Below, in pieces: positions 33,143-42,841 of a stretch of 64,000 bases of DNA. The stretch covers positions 248,001 through 312,000 of the forward strand of contig NZ_KB907502.1 in assembly GCF_000382065.1 (NCBI RefSeq), given 5' to 3'. Position 1 is the first letter of the stretch. Each line of letters begins with the position of its first letter. This DNA comes from Stenotrophomonas hibiscicola ATCC 19867. Lineage in GTDB: Bacteria > Pseudomonadota > Gammaproteobacteria > Xanthomonadales > Xanthomonadaceae. The position numbers and the translations under genes are program-made. The notes below the pieces were generated by a model. It did not search any database. It was not told the origin of the DNA and worked only from the letters and a program-made list of their open reading frames with translations.

Positions 33143-34195
33143 ATGGCACGGATGAACTGGAAAGGAAAGGTAATGCTGGCCGTGGCGTTGGCGTCCGCGA
33201 CCACGCCGGCACTGGCCTGCACGCGTGCGGTGTACCTGGGTGACAACGGCGATGTGATCACCGCGCGCTCGATGGACTGGAAGGTCGATGTGGCGACCAA
33301 CCTCTACATACTGCCGCGCGGCATTGCGCGCACCGGCCAGGCCGGCCCGAAGTCGCTGGCGTGGACCGCGCGCTACGGCAGCGTGGTGGCCACCGGCTAC
33401 GACGTGTCGACCACCGACGGCATGAACGAAAAGGGCCTGGTGGCCAACCTGCTGTGGCTGGTCGAATCGGAGTATCCGCAGAAGCGTGGCAACAAGCCGG
33501 GCCTGGCGATTTCGCTGTGGGCGCAGTATGTGCTGGACAACTTCGCTACCGTCGAAGAGGCGGTCACCGCGTTGAAGCGCGAGCCGTACTCGATCGTCAC
33601 CGACAAGGTGCCCGGCGAAGACCGCCAGGCGACGCTGCACCTGTCGCTGTCCGATGCCAGCGGCGACAGCGCGATCGTCGAATACATCGGCGGTCGCCAG
33701 GTGATCCATCATGACCGGCGCTACCAGGTGATGACCAACTCGCCGATCTTCGAGCACCAGCTGGCGCTGAACAGCTATTGGCAGCAGATCGGTGGCACGG
33801 TGATGCTGCCCGGCACCAACCGTTCCGCCGACCGCTTCGCCCGCGCCTCGTTCTACATCAATGCCATTCCCAAGGTCGAAGACCCGGTGATGGCGTTGGC
33901 CAGCGTGTTCAGCGTGATCCGCAATGCATCGGTGCCGTATGGCATCACCACGCCAGGCGAGCCGAACATTTCTTCCACGCGCTGGCGCACCGTAGCCGAC
34001 CACAAGCGGCGGTTGTACTTCTTCGAGTCGGCGTTGACCCCGAACACCTTCTGGGTTGATCTGAACAAGGTCGACTTCGGCGGCCAGGTCCTCAAGCTGG
34101 ACCTCGGCAAGGACCAGCGCAACACCTTTGCCGGCGATGCGCTGGGCCAGTTCGTACCCAGCGCACCGTTCACCTTCCTCGGCGTCGACGGTTAG
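33143..34195 (+). CDS. Choloylglycine hydrolase/penicillin acylase-type Ntn hydrolase
   Basis: A 350-residue exported enzyme of the linear amide C-N hydrolase family. The signal peptide ends in ATTPALA, and cleavage exposes Cys 26 (CTRAVYLG) as the N-terminal nucleophile. Other pocket residues are seen in TARSMDW (Arg, Asp), GMNEKGLVANL (Asn), VMTNSP (Asn) and TNRSADRFARA (Arg). Xanthomonad members have been linked to acylase activity on N-acyl homoserine lactones or penicillin V, but substrate is not predictable here. The stop overlaps the convergent gene by 4 bases. Confidence 0.85.
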   Translation: MARMNWKGKVMLAVALASATTPALACTRAVYLGDNGDVITARSMDWKVDVATNLYILPRGIARTGQAGPKSLAWTARYGSVVATGYDVSTTDGMNEKGLVANLLWLVESEYPQKRGNKPGLAISLWAQYVLDNFATVEEAVTALKREPYSIVTDKVPGEDRQATLHLSLSDASGDSAIVEYIGGRQVIHHDRRYQVMTNSPIFEHQLALNSYWQQIGGTVMLPGTNRSADRFARASFYINAIPKVEDPVMALASVFSVIRNASVPYGITTPGEPNISSTRWRTVADHKRRLYFFESALTPNTFWVDLNKVDFGGQVLKLDLGKDQRNTFAGDALGQFVPSAPFTFLGVDG

Positions 34196-34980
34196 TTCGA
34201 CGCCTGGCTGGAAGCCGGATAGACCGCCTGGATCGTGCAGCCGCCGTGGGTGTACTGCGGCAGCGGCGCCAGTGCATCGTTGCGCAGGTCACCCTTCTCG
34301 AATCCGGCGGTAAGGATGCGATCGCCCGGATTGCCACAGATCAGGCCGTTCTGCATGCCGGAGTGGAAGCTCAGCTGTGGCGCACGGTCGAGCTGGCGGC
34401 AGTGGCTGCCAAGCTCCACGCGATAGTAGCGGTGACCACCATTGCGATGCGGATTGGTCTCCACCAGCATGCCCTGCGGGTCGGACGACCACGCGCGCAC
34501 GTTGCGCGTGGCAAAGCAGTACGACGGCGAACCACCGAAACTGCGGCGGATGTCCCTGCGCTCGCGGATGGTCAGGGCGGGCAGGGTGGCCATGCGCAGG
34601 CGGTCGCTGTCGCGGGCCACGTTGGCGTAGTCGCGATCCTGCACGGGGGTCACCGCGCTGATCGCGCAGGCGCGGCCATCGACCACCACACGCTCGCTGG
34701 GGCGACCGCAGGCCCAGCCAGCGGGCGCCTCAAGTTTCAGCGTGGTGGCACCGCGGACGCCGGGGCACTCCTCGCTGAAGTCGATCCGATAAGCCTGGCC
34801 CGAGGCGGCTCGCAGGGCGATTGAACGCGGTGACGCCTGCTCCACTTCCTGGACGCCGACCGCGTCCATGCAGTGCGGCGCCGGTGGGGTACGTTCCTGC
34901 GCGGAGGCCGAGGCGGTGAGCGCCAGGCCGAGGCTGGTGGCAAGCACCAGGGACAGCTGCTGATGGGTCATGACCTGCAC
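34192..34980 (-). CDS. Secreted DUF6491-like protein with duplicated domain
   Basis: A 262-residue protein (ATG 34980 or 34971) with a signal peptide (LVLATSLGLALTASASA). The body is an internal duplication. Both halves follow the pattern Y-R-V/I-E/D, Cys, then CGRPSER or CGNPGDR, then CAISAVTP or CTIQAVYP. The second half opens with RNVRAWSSDPQGMLVE. This strand order and the C-x-I-x-x-V-x-P ending resemble DUF6491 proteins of xanthomonads, which normally carry one such unit. The paired Cys suggest disulfides in the periplasm. Function is unknown. Confidence 0.6.
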   Translation of the reverse strand: MQVMTHQQLSLVLATSLGLALTASASAQERTPPAPHCMDAVGVQEVEQASPRSIALRAASGQAYRIDFSEECPGVRGATTLKLEAPAGWACGRPSERVVVDGRACAISAVTPVQDRDYANVARDSDRLRMATLPALTIRERRDIRRSFGGSPSYCFATRNVRAWSSDPQGMLVETNPHRNGGHRYYRVELGSHCRQLDRAPQLSFHSGMQNGLICGNPGDRILTAGFEKGDLRNDALAPLPQYTHGGCTIQAVYPASSQASN

Positions 34981-35052
34981 TCCCTGCGTTGGATGACGGA
35001 CCGACTATAGCAGCGGTTTGCACGGCCGTTGTTACACGCGCACACTGCCCGG

Positions 35053-35748
35053 ATGGGCGCCATCTTCCATCTGCGGCACTACGGGCAGGCCACCGGCCTG
35101 GACCGCCATGACTACGCGCAGTGGGTTCTGCCGCTGCAGGGCGAGCTGCAGTTCGAGATGGAAGGGCGCGGCGGTCGGCTGGACCTGCTGCAGGGGGTAT
35201 TTGTTGCTGCCGGCGAAGCGCATGACCAGATGGCGGACGGCCCCAATGGTTTCGTGATCGTTGATTGTCCTCCAGGCGTGCTTGATGACGGCACGCAGGA
35301 GCATCTGTGCCGGCAGCGCTGGCTGCATCTGCCACTGGCGTTGCGCCGGTGCCTGGCCGACGTGCAGACAGGGCAGCCGATGCCGGCGCTGCTGCCGCAG
35401 CTGCTGCAGGTGTTTGCACCGGCGGGCAGTGGCGCGCGCATGCAGGGCCTGTGTGCGGCGGTACAGGCCGACCCCGGCCGGGCCTGGCCGGTTGCCCGGA
35501 TGGCCGGATTTGTCGGTGTCAGCGAGAGCCGGTTGCACGCATTGTTCCAGCGCGAGTTCGGGCTGAGCCCGCAGGCCTGGCTCAGCGCGTGCCGGCTGCG
35601 CTGGGCCAAGCACCAGCTTCGCACCAGTACGGCGCCGATCAGCGATATCGCGCTGGCCGCAGGCTATTCCGAGCAGAGCGCACTGACCCGTGCGCTGCGC
35701 CGCGAGTGTGGCCAGACCCCGGCTGCGTGGCGCAGGAGCGCCGGCTGA
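35053..35748 (+). CDS. AraC-family regulator, probably of the downstream EamA gene
   Basis: A 231-residue protein with a cupin-type N-terminus (LPLQGELQFEMEGRGG, then GVFVAAGEAHDQM) and an AraC DNA-binding domain: VARMAGFVGVSESRLHALFQ (first HTH), PISDIALAAGYSEQSALTRA (second HTH), then RRECGQTPAAWR. Start ATG 35053 begins the cupin pattern; 35029 is an alternative. It lies 168 bp upstream of an EamA transporter in the same direction, separated by a SMAG repeat pair, a pairing that suggests regulation of that exporter. Confidence 0.85.
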   Translation: MGAIFHLRHYGQATGLDRHDYAQWVLPLQGELQFEMEGRGGRLDLLQGVFVAAGEAHDQMADGPNGFVIVDCPPGVLDDGTQEHLCRQRWLHLPLALRRCLADVQTGQPMPALLPQLLQVFAPAGSGARMQGLCAAVQADPGRAWPVARMAGFVGVSESRLHALFQREFGLSPQAWLSACRLRWAKHQLRTSTAPISDIALAAGYSEQSALTRALRRECGQTPAAWRRSAG

Positions 35749-35751
35749 TCT

Positions 35752-35826
35752 ATAGAGCCGAGCCCACGCTCGGCTGCCCTTATCTGCACAGCGGCCAATC
35801 GCAGCCGAGCATTGGCTCGGCTCTAC
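35752..35826. repeat. SMAG-type stem-loop pair (inverted dimer)
   Basis: Two stem-loops in inverted orientation: AGCCGAGC-CCAC-GCTCGGCT (35756-35775) and GCAGCCGAGC-ATTG-GCTCGGCTCTAC (35801-35826). The second ends in CTAC, the complement of the diagnostic GTAG head, while the first has ATAG in place of GTAG. Such elements are the dispersed SMAG repeats of Stenotrophomonas. Confidence 0.85.
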
Positions 35827-35916
35827 AGAGATGACAAGGCAATAGCCTGGGTCAAGAGCCCCTACCGGCCAGCGCTTACACTGCGCGGCCTGGTCTCTCT
35901 CCCCCGAAGAACCCGA

Positions 35917-36867
35917 ATGCGCAACAACCCTATGGCCCTGGGCATCGCCAATGGCGTTGCCGCTGGCGCACTGTGGGGCGTGGTTTTCCTCGCGCCCGCC
36001 GTGCTGCAGTCGTTCAACGCCCTGCAACTGTCGGCCGGTCGCTATCTGGTCTACGGCCTGATCGCCGTAGCCCTGCTGCTGCCGCGATGGAAGCGGCTGG
36101 CGCCGCGGCTGGGCCGCGCCGAATGGATCGGCCTGCTGTGGCTGAGCCTGGCAGGCAACCTGGTCTATTTCCTGCTGCTGGCCGTGGCGGTGCAGTGGGC
36201 TGGTGGCGCTGCAGCCTCCTTGATTGTTGGCCTGATCCCGGTGGTGGTCACCCTCGTTGGCGTGCGCGAGCAGGGGGCGGTGCCGCTGAGGCAGCTGCTG
36301 CCGGCGCTGGGCCTGTGCGTGCTCGGCGTGGGACTGGTTGGCTGGGAAGCGCTGATGTCCGAGCATCTGGCCACCCCGTGGCGGCAGCGCCTGATCGGCC
36401 TGCTGTGCGCGTTCGGCGCGCTGTTCTCGTGGGCGCTGTACTCGATCGGCAACAGCCGCTGGCTGGCGCGCAGGCCGGACCTGTCCAGCCATGACTGGTC
36501 GCTGCTGACCGGCGTCACTACCGGCGGCCTGGCCCTGCTGCTGGTGCCGATGGCCTTCATCGGTCACACCGGCAGCCATTCGGCGGCGCAGTGGAGTGGG
36601 TTCTGGGCGATCAGCGCCGGTGTGGCAGTGGTGGCCTCGATCCTCGGCAACGCATTCTGGAACCGCGCCAGCCGCCTGCTGCCGCTGACCCTGACTGGCC
36701 AGATGATCGTGTTCGAGACGCTGTTCGCACTGCTGTATGCCTTCGCCTGGCAACAGCGCTGGCCGACGCTGCTGGAAGCACTGGCGATCGTGATGCTGAT
36801 GGCCGGCGTGATGCTGTGCGCGCATGCCCATCGCACGCCGCGGGCGATCGCCGAACATGCCGGCTGA
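35917..36867 (+). CDS. EamA/DMT-family transporter
   Basis: A 316-residue, ten-helix membrane protein made of two EamA repeats (roughly residues 8-150 and 165-305). Typical features are GVAAGALWGVVFLAP in helix 1, LIVGLIPVVVTLVGV at the end of repeat 1 and GNAFWNRASRLLP in repeat 2. Members export metabolites such as amino acids or aromatic compounds. The start ATG 35917 has no strong ribosome site. The AraC gene upstream is a likely regulator. Confidence 0.88.
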   Translation: MRNNPMALGIANGVAAGALWGVVFLAPAVLQSFNALQLSAGRYLVYGLIAVALLLPRWKRLAPRLGRAEWIGLLWLSLAGNLVYFLLLAVAVQWAGGAAASLIVGLIPVVVTLVGVREQGAVPLRQLLPALGLCVLGVGLVGWEALMSEHLATPWRQRLIGLLCAFGALFSWALYSIGNSRWLARRPDLSSHDWSLLTGVTTGGLALLLVPMAFIGHTGSHSAAQWSGFWAISAGVAVVASILGNAFWNRASRLLPLTLTGQMIVFETLFALLYAFAWQQRWPTLLEALAIVMLMAGVMLCAHAHRTPRAIAEHAG

Positions 36868-36968
36868 ATCCGGTCGACAAGCGTGCTGATGCGCGCTTGG
36901 TCTCAGTTGCAACCAAATGTACGCACGTTAGCCGATGATCGCGGGAGTGGTCTTTTGCGGTGCAACAC

Positions 36969-36998
36969 TTGACAGCAGGCCCATGCGCAGTGTTTTCT
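36969..36998 (+). promoter_or_regulatory. Probable thr operon promoter
   Basis: TTGACA (36969-36974, perfect -35) and TTTTCT (36993-36998, weak -10) are separated by 18 bp. The predicted transcription start falls at about 37004-37006, right on the leader ATG, with no ribosome site before it, so the leader may be translated leaderless. Confidence 0.5.
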
Positions 36999-37005
36999 GT
37001 GCGCC

Positions 37006-37140
37006 ATGGTCCTTGATGCCGCCCACGCCAGCCTGATCGCCCCCGCCACTGCGGGCCGTTCGACTGCGCCGGTCGCCACCACCACCATTACCACCACCAC
37101 CGTCACCACTGCCCTGGTGCGGCCCGTCGTCTTCGTGTAA
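37006..37140 (+). CDS. thrL: Threonine operon leader peptide
   Basis: A 44-codon frame upstream of thrA. Codons 25-35 (37078-37110) are Thr-Thr-Thr-Ile-Thr-Thr-Thr-Thr-Val-Thr-Thr, nine Thr in eleven codons, and the frame ends at TAA 37138. This is the classic design of an attenuation leader: a ribosome starved of threonyl-tRNA stalls on the run. It is longer than E. coli thrL (21 codons) and unrelated to it outside the Thr/Ile run. It lies 84 bp before thrA, just ahead of the mutually exclusive hairpins at 37116-37180. Confidence 0.88.
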   Translation: MVLDAAHASLIAPATAGRSTAPVATTTITTTTVTTALVRPVVFV

Positions 37141-37180
37141 CTCCCGAAAACCACGGCCCCGCACCATCCAGGTGGCGGGG
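37116..37180 (+). terminator. Threonine attenuator (terminator/antiterminator)
   Basis: A terminator-like stem forms between CCCCGCACC (37157-37165) and GGTGGCGGGG (37171-37180), with one bulged G. The alternative antiterminator pairs GGTGCGG (37116-37122) with CCGCACC (37159-37165), using the same bases. GGTGCGG starts 6 bases after the last Thr codon, so a stalled ribosome leaves it free, while one at the stop codon would cover it. A T-run after the stem is lacking. Confidence 0.7.
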
Positions 37181-37224
37181 AAACTCGACACCTGCATGCG
37201 ACGGGGCCTCCTGCCGAGGTCTGC

Positions 37225-39729
37225 ATGTCTTCCCACGCCCCCGCCCATCCCGTTTCCCCGGCCGATCTGGCTGCGCCGTCCACTGTCGTGCACAAGTTCG
37301 GCGGCACCTCGGTGGCCGATGCCGAACGCTATCGCCATGTTGCCGGCCTGCTGCTGGCCCGCCCCGAACCGCTGCAGGTCACTGTCGTCTCGGCGATGAA
37401 GGGCGTCACTGACGCGCTGATTGATCTGGCGCAGCTGGCGGCCAAGGGCGACGAAGGTTGGCGCGAGGCGTGGCATGCCCTGCGCGCGCGCCATCGCGGC
37501 GCCGCCGTGGCGCTGCTGGGCGAGCAGGTCGGCGAGACGGTCGAATGGATCGACGCCCGCTTCGATCAGCTGGCCGAAGTGCTGGCGGCGCTGGCGGTGA
37601 TCGGCGAGCTGCCGCGCGAAGTGCTCGACCGTGTGCAGGGCCTGGGCGAAGTGTTTTCCGCACAGCTGCTCGGCAGCCACCTGCGTGCCCTGGGCGAAGA
37701 CTGTGCGGTACTCGATGCACGTGACGTGCTGGTGGTCGGGCATGGCGAACTGGGTGTGGATGTCGACTGGGAGTCCAGCGCGGACCGCCTGGCCAAGTGG
37801 CGCCTGCGGCATCCGCAGATGCGCCTGGTCGCCACCGGTTTCGTTGCCCGTGACCGCCATGACCGCATCACCACGCTAGGCCGCAACGGCAGCGACTATT
37901 CCGGCGCGATCTTCGCCGCGTTGTTCAACGCCGATGAACTGCACATCTGGACCGACGTCGACGGCGTGCTGTCGGCCGACCCGCGGCTGGTGCCTGAAGC
38001 CGTGCAGCTGGAATCGCTGAGCTACGACGAAGCCTGCGAACTGGCCTACTTCGGTGCCAAGGTGGTGCATCCGCAGACGATGTCGCCGGCGATCCGCCTG
38101 GGCCTGCCGATCTTCATCCGCAACACGTTCCAGCCGGCACATCCGGGTACGCGCATCAGTGCCGAGCGCTCGCCGCGCGGGCCAGTGAAGGGACTGACCC
38201 TGAGCCCCGGGCTGGCCCTGCTGAACCTGGAAGGCACCGGCCTGATCGGTGTACCCGGTACGGCCGAGCGCGTGTTCGCGGCGCTGCGCCAGGCGCAGGT
38301 GTCGGTGGTGATGATCTCGCAGGGTTCATCAGAGCATTCGATCTGCTGCGTGGTTCGCGCCGCCGAAGCGGCGCGTGGCCGTGAGGCACTGCTGCATGCG
38401 TTCGCGCATGAACTGTCGGTAGGGCAGGTGCAGCGCGTGCAGGTCAGCGAGGGCGTCAGCGTGCTGGCGGCAGTGGGCGACGGCATGGCCGGCCAGCCCG
38501 GTGTGGCGGCGCGCCTGTTCGAGGCGCTGGGACGCGCGCAGGTGAACATCCTGGCGATCGCGCAGGGCTCGTCGGAGCGCAATATTTCTGTGGCGGTGGA
38601 CAGTGCCGATGCCACCCGCGCATTGCGGGCCGCACATGCGGGCTTCTGGCTGTCGCCGCAGACGTTCGCGGTCGGTGTGATCGGGCCGGGCAACGTCGGC
38701 GCGGCACTGCTGGACCAGCTGCTGGCGGCCCGCCCGCAGCTGCTGGCCAAGGCCAATGTGGATCTTCGCCTGCGCGCGCTGGCCTCGCGTTCGCGCATGC
38801 GGCTGGAAGTGGATGGCCTGCACGCCGATTGGCGGGAGGCATTGCAGGACGCGGGCGAGCCCAGCGAACTGGATCGCTTCACCGAACACCTGCTGGCCGC
38901 GCACCTGCCGCATGCGGTGGTGATCGACTGCAGTGGCAGCGCCGAGGTGGCCGAGCGCTACGAGGGCTGGCTGGCAGCCGGCATCCACGTGGTGACCCCG
39001 AACAAGCAAGCCGGTGCTGGCCCACTGCCGCGCTACCAGCGCATCCGCGCTGCTGCGGCGGCCAGTGGTGCGCGCTTCCGCTACGAAGCCACGGTGGGCG
39101 CGGGCCTGCCGGTGATCACCACGCTGCGTGATCTGGTCGATACGGGCGACGAGGTGCTGGCGATCGAAGGCATCTTCTCCGGCACGCTGGCCTGGCTGTT
39201 CAACCGCTTCGATGGCAGCCAGCCGTTCTCGCAGCTGGTCGCGCAGGCGCGGTCGATGGGCTACACCGAGCCGGACCCGCGTGACGATCTTTCGGGCGTG
39301 GACGTGGCGCGCAAGCTGGTGATCCTCGCCCGCGAGGCCGGCCACGCGCTCAGCCTGGAACAGGTACAGGTGGAAAGCCTGGTGCCGGCGCTGCTGCGCG
39401 ACGGCAGCGTGGATGACTTCATGGCGCGGCTGGGCGAGTCCGATGCCAGCCTGTTGCAGCGGTTGCAGGACGCGCGGGCGCGTGGCGCGGTGCTGCGCTA
39501 CGTGGCACAGCTGGGCGCTGACGGTGCCTCGGTGGGCCTGCAGGAACTGCCCGCCGACCACGCCTTCGCCAACCTTCGGTTGACCGACAACGTGGTGCAG
39601 TTCCGTACCCGTCGCTACTGCGACAACCCGTTGGTGGTGCAGGGGCCGGGTGCGGGTCCGGAGGTGACGGCAGCGGGTGTGTTCGCGGACCTGCTGCGGG
39701 TCGCCGCCGGTGAAGGAGCGCGGCTGTGA
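37225..39729 (+). CDS. thrA: Bifunctional aspartokinase / homoserine dehydrogenase
   Basis: An 834-residue fused enzyme of the threonine pathway, phosphorylating aspartate and reducing aspartate semialdehyde to homoserine. The aspartokinase domain begins [16 protein letters not shown] (residues 22-37) and holds [13 protein letters not shown]. Two ACT domains (about 320-460) carry [17 protein letters not shown] and [15 protein letters not shown]. The homoserine dehydrogenase starts near residue 478 with [14 protein letters not shown] and has [15 protein letters not shown] near residue 619. First structural gene behind the Thr leader and coupled to thrB by a GTGA overlap. The length matches E. 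coli ThrA (820 aa). Confidence 0.97.
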   Translation: MSSHAPAHPVSPADLAAPSTVVHKFGGTSVADAERYRHVAGLLLARPEPLQVTVVSAMKGVTDALIDLAQLAAKGDEGWREAWHALRARHRGAAVALLGEQVGETVEWIDARFDQLAEVLAALAVIGELPREVLDRVQGLGEVFSAQLLGSHLRALGEDCAVLDARDVLVVGHGELGVDVDWESSADRLAKWRLRHPQMRLVATGFVARDRHDRITTLGRNGSDYSGAIFAALFNADELHIWTDVDGVLSADPRLVPEAVQLESLSYDEACELAYFGAKVVHPQTMSPAIRLGLPIFIRNTFQPAHPGTRISAERSPRGPVKGLTLSPGLALLNLEGTGLIGVPGTAERVFAALRQAQVSVVMISQGSSEHSICCVVRAAEAARGREALLHAFAHELSVGQVQRVQVSEGVSVLAAVGDGMAGQPGVAARLFEALGRAQVNILAIAQGSSERNISVAVDSADATRALRAAHAGFWLSPQTFAVGVIGPGNVGAALLDQLLAARPQLLAKANVDLRLRALASRSRMRLEVDGLHADWREALQDAGEPSELDRFTEHLLAAHLPHAVVIDCSGSAEVAERYEGWLAAGIHVVTPNKQAGAGPLPRYQRIRAAAAASGARFRYEATVGAGLPVITTLRDLVDTGDEVLAIEGIFSGTLAWLFNRFDGSQPFSQLVAQARSMGYTEPDPRDDLSGVDVARKLVILAREAGHALSLEQVQVESLVPALLRDGSVDDFMARLGESDASLLQRLQDARARGAVLRYVAQLGADGASVGLQELPADHAFANLRLTDNVVQFRTRRYCDNPLVVQGPGAGPEVTAAGVFADLLRVAAGEGARL

Positions 39730-40640
39730 TCGCACGTGCGTTCGCGCCTGCCTCGGTGGCCAACGTGGCAGTGGGCTTCGACATTCTCGGCCATGCCATT
39801 GCCGGTATCGGCGATACCGTGAGCGTGCGCCGCATCGACGAGCCTGCGGTGCGCATCGATGCGATCCGTGGCAGTGCTGTCGCGCTGCCACTGGACGCAG
39901 CCGGCAACACCGCCGGGGCTGCGCTGATGTCGCTGCGCGAAGGCCTGGGCCTGGATTTCGGTTTCGCAGTCGAGATCGACAAGGGCATCCCGTTCGGTTC
40001 CGGCATGGGCGGTTCGGCCGCGTCGAGTGTCGCGGCGCTGGTCGCCGCCAATGCACTGCTGGATGCGCCGCTGACGCGCGAGGCGCTGTATCCATTTGCG
40101 CTGGATGGCGAGGCGGTGGCCAGTGGTGGCCGTCACGGTGACAACGTGGGGCCATTGCTGCTGGGCGGGCTTGCACTGTGCACGGCCGACCGCCTGCTGC
40201 CGATTCCGGTACCGGCTACCTGGCACAGCCTGCTGGTGCATCCGCACGCGGTCCTGGAAACACGCCGCGCACGCCAGGCGCTGCAGGGCAGCTATGCGCT
40301 GGGTGAATTCGTGGCACAGAGTGCGAACCTTGCGCTGGTACTCAGTGGCTGCCATCGCAGCGACGCCGCGCTGGTCCGCGCAGGCCTGCGTGATGTGCTG
40401 GTGGAGCCTCGCCGCGCCGGCCTGATTGCGGGCTTCGAGGCCGCACGCGATGCGGCGCTGTCTGCGCATGCAATGGGTGCGGGCATCTCCGGTGCCGGAC
40501 CCAGCGTGTTCGCCTGGTTCGAGGACGCCGACCAGGCCCGCGCCGCTGCCGCACCGGTGCAGGCCGCATTTGCCGCCGCCGGTTTCGACAGCGATGCCTG
40601 GGTGTCGCCGCTGGATGCACCGGGAGCCCGCTTGTGCTGA
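39726..40640 (+). CDS. thrB: Homoserine kinase
   Basis: A 304-residue GHMP-family kinase that phosphorylates homoserine. [16 protein letters not shown] opens the protein, the ATP loop is [16 protein letters not shown] near residue 92 and the third GHMP motif is [15 protein letters not shown] near residue 249. Start GTG 39726 overlaps the thrA stop. It overlaps thrC only if thrC uses the upstream TTG start. Confidence 0.97.
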   Translation: MIARAFAPASVANVAVGFDILGHAIAGIGDTVSVRRIDEPAVRIDAIRGSAVALPLDAAGNTAGAALMSLREGLGLDFGFAVEIDKGIPFGSGMGGSAASSVAALVAANALLDAPLTREALYPFALDGEAVASGGRHGDNVGPLLLGGLALCTADRLLPIPVPATWHSLLVHPHAVLETRRARQALQGSYALGEFVAQSANLALVLSGCHRSDAALVRAGLRDVLVEPRRAGLIAGFEAARDAALSAHAMGAGISGAGPSVFAWFEDADQARAAAAPVQAAFAAAGFDSDAWVSPLDAPGARLC

Positions 40641-40669
40641 ATCCTTCCCCTTTACTGGATACCGAACCC

Positions 40670-41959
40670 ATGCAATTTGTTTCGACCCGGGGTCAGTCCC
40701 CGGCCGTTGGCCTCAGTGCGGCGATCGCTGCAGGATTGGCGCCCGATGGAGGGCTGTATGTTCCGCAGGTGCTGCCGGCGCCACGTGAGCTGCGGGCCGG
40801 CGCAACGCTGGCCGATACCGCCGCCGATCTGCTGGCGCCGTTCTTTTCTGGCGACACGCTGGAGTCTGCGTTGCCATCGATCTGCCGCGAGGCGTTCGAC
40901 TTTCAGGTGCCGCTGCGTCCACTGGGCGGCGGTGACCATGTGCTGGAGCTGTTCCATGGGCCGACGGCGGCGTTCAAGGACATTGGTGCGCGTTTCCTGG
41001 CCGGTACGCTGTCGCGGCTGCAGGCCGGCAAGGACCGTGATCTGACCATCGTCGTCGCCACGTCTGGCGATACCGGCGCCGCCGTTGCCGCGGCCTTCCA
41101 TCGCCAGCCCGGCGTACGCGTGGTGGTGCTGTATCCGGATGGCCGCGTGTCACCGCGCCAGGCGCACCAGCTCGGCTGCTTCGGTGACAACGTCCAGGCC
41201 CTGCGCGTGGCCGGTGCCTTCGACGACTGCCAGGCGATGGTCAAGCAGGCGCTGGCTGACCGCGAACTGCAGGCACAGGTGCCGCTGAGCTCGGCCAACA
41301 GCATCAGCCTGGGCCGCCTGCTGCCGCAAATGAGCTACTACGCGCATGCGGCACTGACCCATCATGCTGAAACCCGTCGCCGGCTCAACCTGGTGGTGCC
41401 GACCGGCAACCTTGGCAACGCAATGGCTGCGGTGCTGGCGCGTGCGCTGGGTGTGCCGATCGGACAGATCGTGCTGGCCACCAATGCCAATGTGGTACTG
41501 CCAGCGTACTTCAGCGGCGGCGACTACCAGCCGCAGGCCAGTGTGGCCACCGTGGCCAATGCAATGGACGTAGGGGCGCCAAGCAACTTCGAACGCCTGC
41601 GCTGGCTTTACCACGGAGATGATGCCGAACTGCGCGCTGCGTTCCGTGCGTTCGCGGTGGACGACGTGAACATCCGCGCGACGATTGCGGCGGCGCACGC
41701 CAGCAACGGCGAACTGTTCTGCCCGCATACGGCCACAGCGGTGAAGGTGCTGCAGGACCTGCGGGCGCGTGGTGCCAAGGGTGACTGGGCGGTGGTGGCT
41801 ACCGCCCATCCGGCCAAGTTCGAGGCTGTGGTCGAACCGTTGATCGGCGAACCCGTGGCCGTGCCGCCTGCATTGGATGCGTTGTTGCAGCGGCCGGCGC
41901 ACGCCGAACCGTTGGCCGCCGATTACGCGGCGTTGCGTGAGGTGTTGGCTCCCATGTAG
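40670..41959 (+). CDS. thrC: Threonine synthase
   Basis: A 429-residue PLP enzyme that converts phosphohomoserine to threonine. MQFVSTRGQSPAVGLSAAI is the usual N-terminus, PTAAFKDIGARF near residue 100 carries the PLP Lys, VATSGDTGAAVA and VPTGNLGNAMAA bind the cofactor phosphate. ATG 40670 was chosen over a TTG at 40634 by length (E. coli 428 aa). The gene ends at TAG 41957, and that stop codon lies inside the GTAG head of a SMAG repeat. Confidence 0.96.
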   Translation: MQFVSTRGQSPAVGLSAAIAAGLAPDGGLYVPQVLPAPRELRAGATLADTAADLLAPFFSGDTLESALPSICREAFDFQVPLRPLGGGDHVLELFHGPTAAFKDIGARFLAGTLSRLQAGKDRDLTIVVATSGDTGAAVAAAFHRQPGVRVVVLYPDGRVSPRQAHQLGCFGDNVQALRVAGAFDDCQAMVKQALADRELQAQVPLSSANSISLGRLLPQMSYYAHAALTHHAETRRRLNLVVPTGNLGNAMAAVLARALGVPIGQIVLATNANVVLPAYFSGGDYQPQASVATVANAMDVGAPSNFERLRWLYHGDDAELRAAFRAFAVDDVNIRATIAAAHASNGELFCPHTATAVKVLQDLRARGAKGDWAVVATAHPAKFEAVVEPLIGEPVAVPPALDALLQRPAHAEPLAADYAALREVLAPM

Positions 41960-42067
41960 AGCCGAGCCATGCTCGGCTGCTGTTCGCGCACGGCGCGATG
42001 AGTCGAGCATGGCTCGACTCTACAATGCCCTTCGCGCAAAACGGGTAGTGCCGGCCGCTGGCCGGCA
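41956..42067. repeat. Three SMAG-type stem-loops after thrC
   Basis: GTAGAGCCGAGCC-AT-GCTCGGC type (41956-41980), an inverted one ending in CTCGACTCTAC (42000-42023), and GTAGTGCCGGCCGCTGGC (42045-42067, with GGCA end). They fill the space between thrC and the convergent fnr-like gene and could terminate both transcripts. Confidence 0.85.
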
Positions 42068-42088
42068 ACCCAGCCAACCGCGATGCGG

Positions 42089-42841
42089 TCAGATCAACCC
42101 TTCACCGGCCAGCGTGCGCAGCCCGTCCTCGTCGAGGATCTCCACCACGTTCAGGTGGGGCAGGGCAATCAGCCCCTGCTGGCGCAGCTTGGTGAAGGTG
42201 CGGCTGACCGTTTCCATGGTCAGGCCCAGGTGGTCGGCGATATCGCCACGCCCCATCGGCAGCGATACGCGCAGGCCGTCACCACCGAGCCTGGCCTCGC
42301 GCGCGGCCAGGCGCAGCAGGAAATCAGCCAGCTTCTCTGCCGGCTGCAGGCGTGCCAGCGCCAGTGCAGCGTCCTGCGCGGCATCCAGTTCCTGGCAGGC
42401 ACGCTGCAGCAGCTTGCGCTCCAGGTGCGGGAAGCGGCTGCGCAGCGCCTTCATCTGCGGCAACGCGACGCGGCATACGCGGCTGTCGGCGATGGCTTCG
42501 ATGTCGTAGCGGTGATGGTCGCTGCCACTCAGTCCGAGGTAGTCGCCGGGAAGCACGAAACCGTTGATCTGGCGGCGGCCGTCGGCCAGGGTGCGTACCA
42601 GTCGCAGTGCGCCAGCGGTCAATGTATAGACATGGTCGCGCTCTTCGCCGGTGCGGGCCAGGGTACTGCCCATGCCGACCTGCTGGGAAACGGTGACCTG
42701 TTCCAGTGCCTGCACTTCATCGGGCGACAGCGCCGAGCACACCGCAAGGTGGCGAACCGAGCAGTGCAGGCAGTCCAGCGTGTTGCAGGACGGCGAGGCG
42801 GGATCGTTGGTGGCGGGCGGAGCGCCGGAAGGCCGTGACAT
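42089..42841 (-). CDS. fnr: FNR-type oxygen-responsive regulator (Crp/Fnr family)
   Basis: A 250-residue regulator with a Cys cluster near the N-terminus ([17 protein letters not shown]; Cys 19, 24, 27, 35) and a further Cys in SRVCRVAL near residue 122, the set that binds a 4Fe-4S cluster in FNR. A cyclic-nucleotide-type beta roll follows ([20 protein letters not shown]), then the [20 protein letters not shown]. The E-x-x-S-R recognition residues match FNR specificity (TTGAT half sites). Divergent from hisS with 126 bp between them. Confidence 0.88.
   Translation of the reverse strand: MSRPSGAPPATNDPASPSCNTLDCLHCSVRHLAVCSALSPDEVQALEQVTVSQQVGMGSTLARTGEERDHVYTLTAGALRLVRTLADGRRQINGFVLPGDYLGLSGSDHHRYDIEAIADSRVCRVALPQMKALRSRFPHLERKLLQRACQELDAAQDAALALARLQPAEKLADFLLRLAAREARLGGDGLRVSLPMGRGDIADHLGLTMETVSRTFTKLRQQGLIALPHLNVVEILDEDGLRTLAGEGLI

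Noticed and set aside
35032..36912. Antisense frame over the AraC and EamA genes
   Set aside because: Crosses two genes and a SMAG repeat; low-complexity Gln/His/Arg product.
38329..40176. Antisense frame over thrA and thrB
   Set aside because: Shadow of the two enzymes; no conserved motif.
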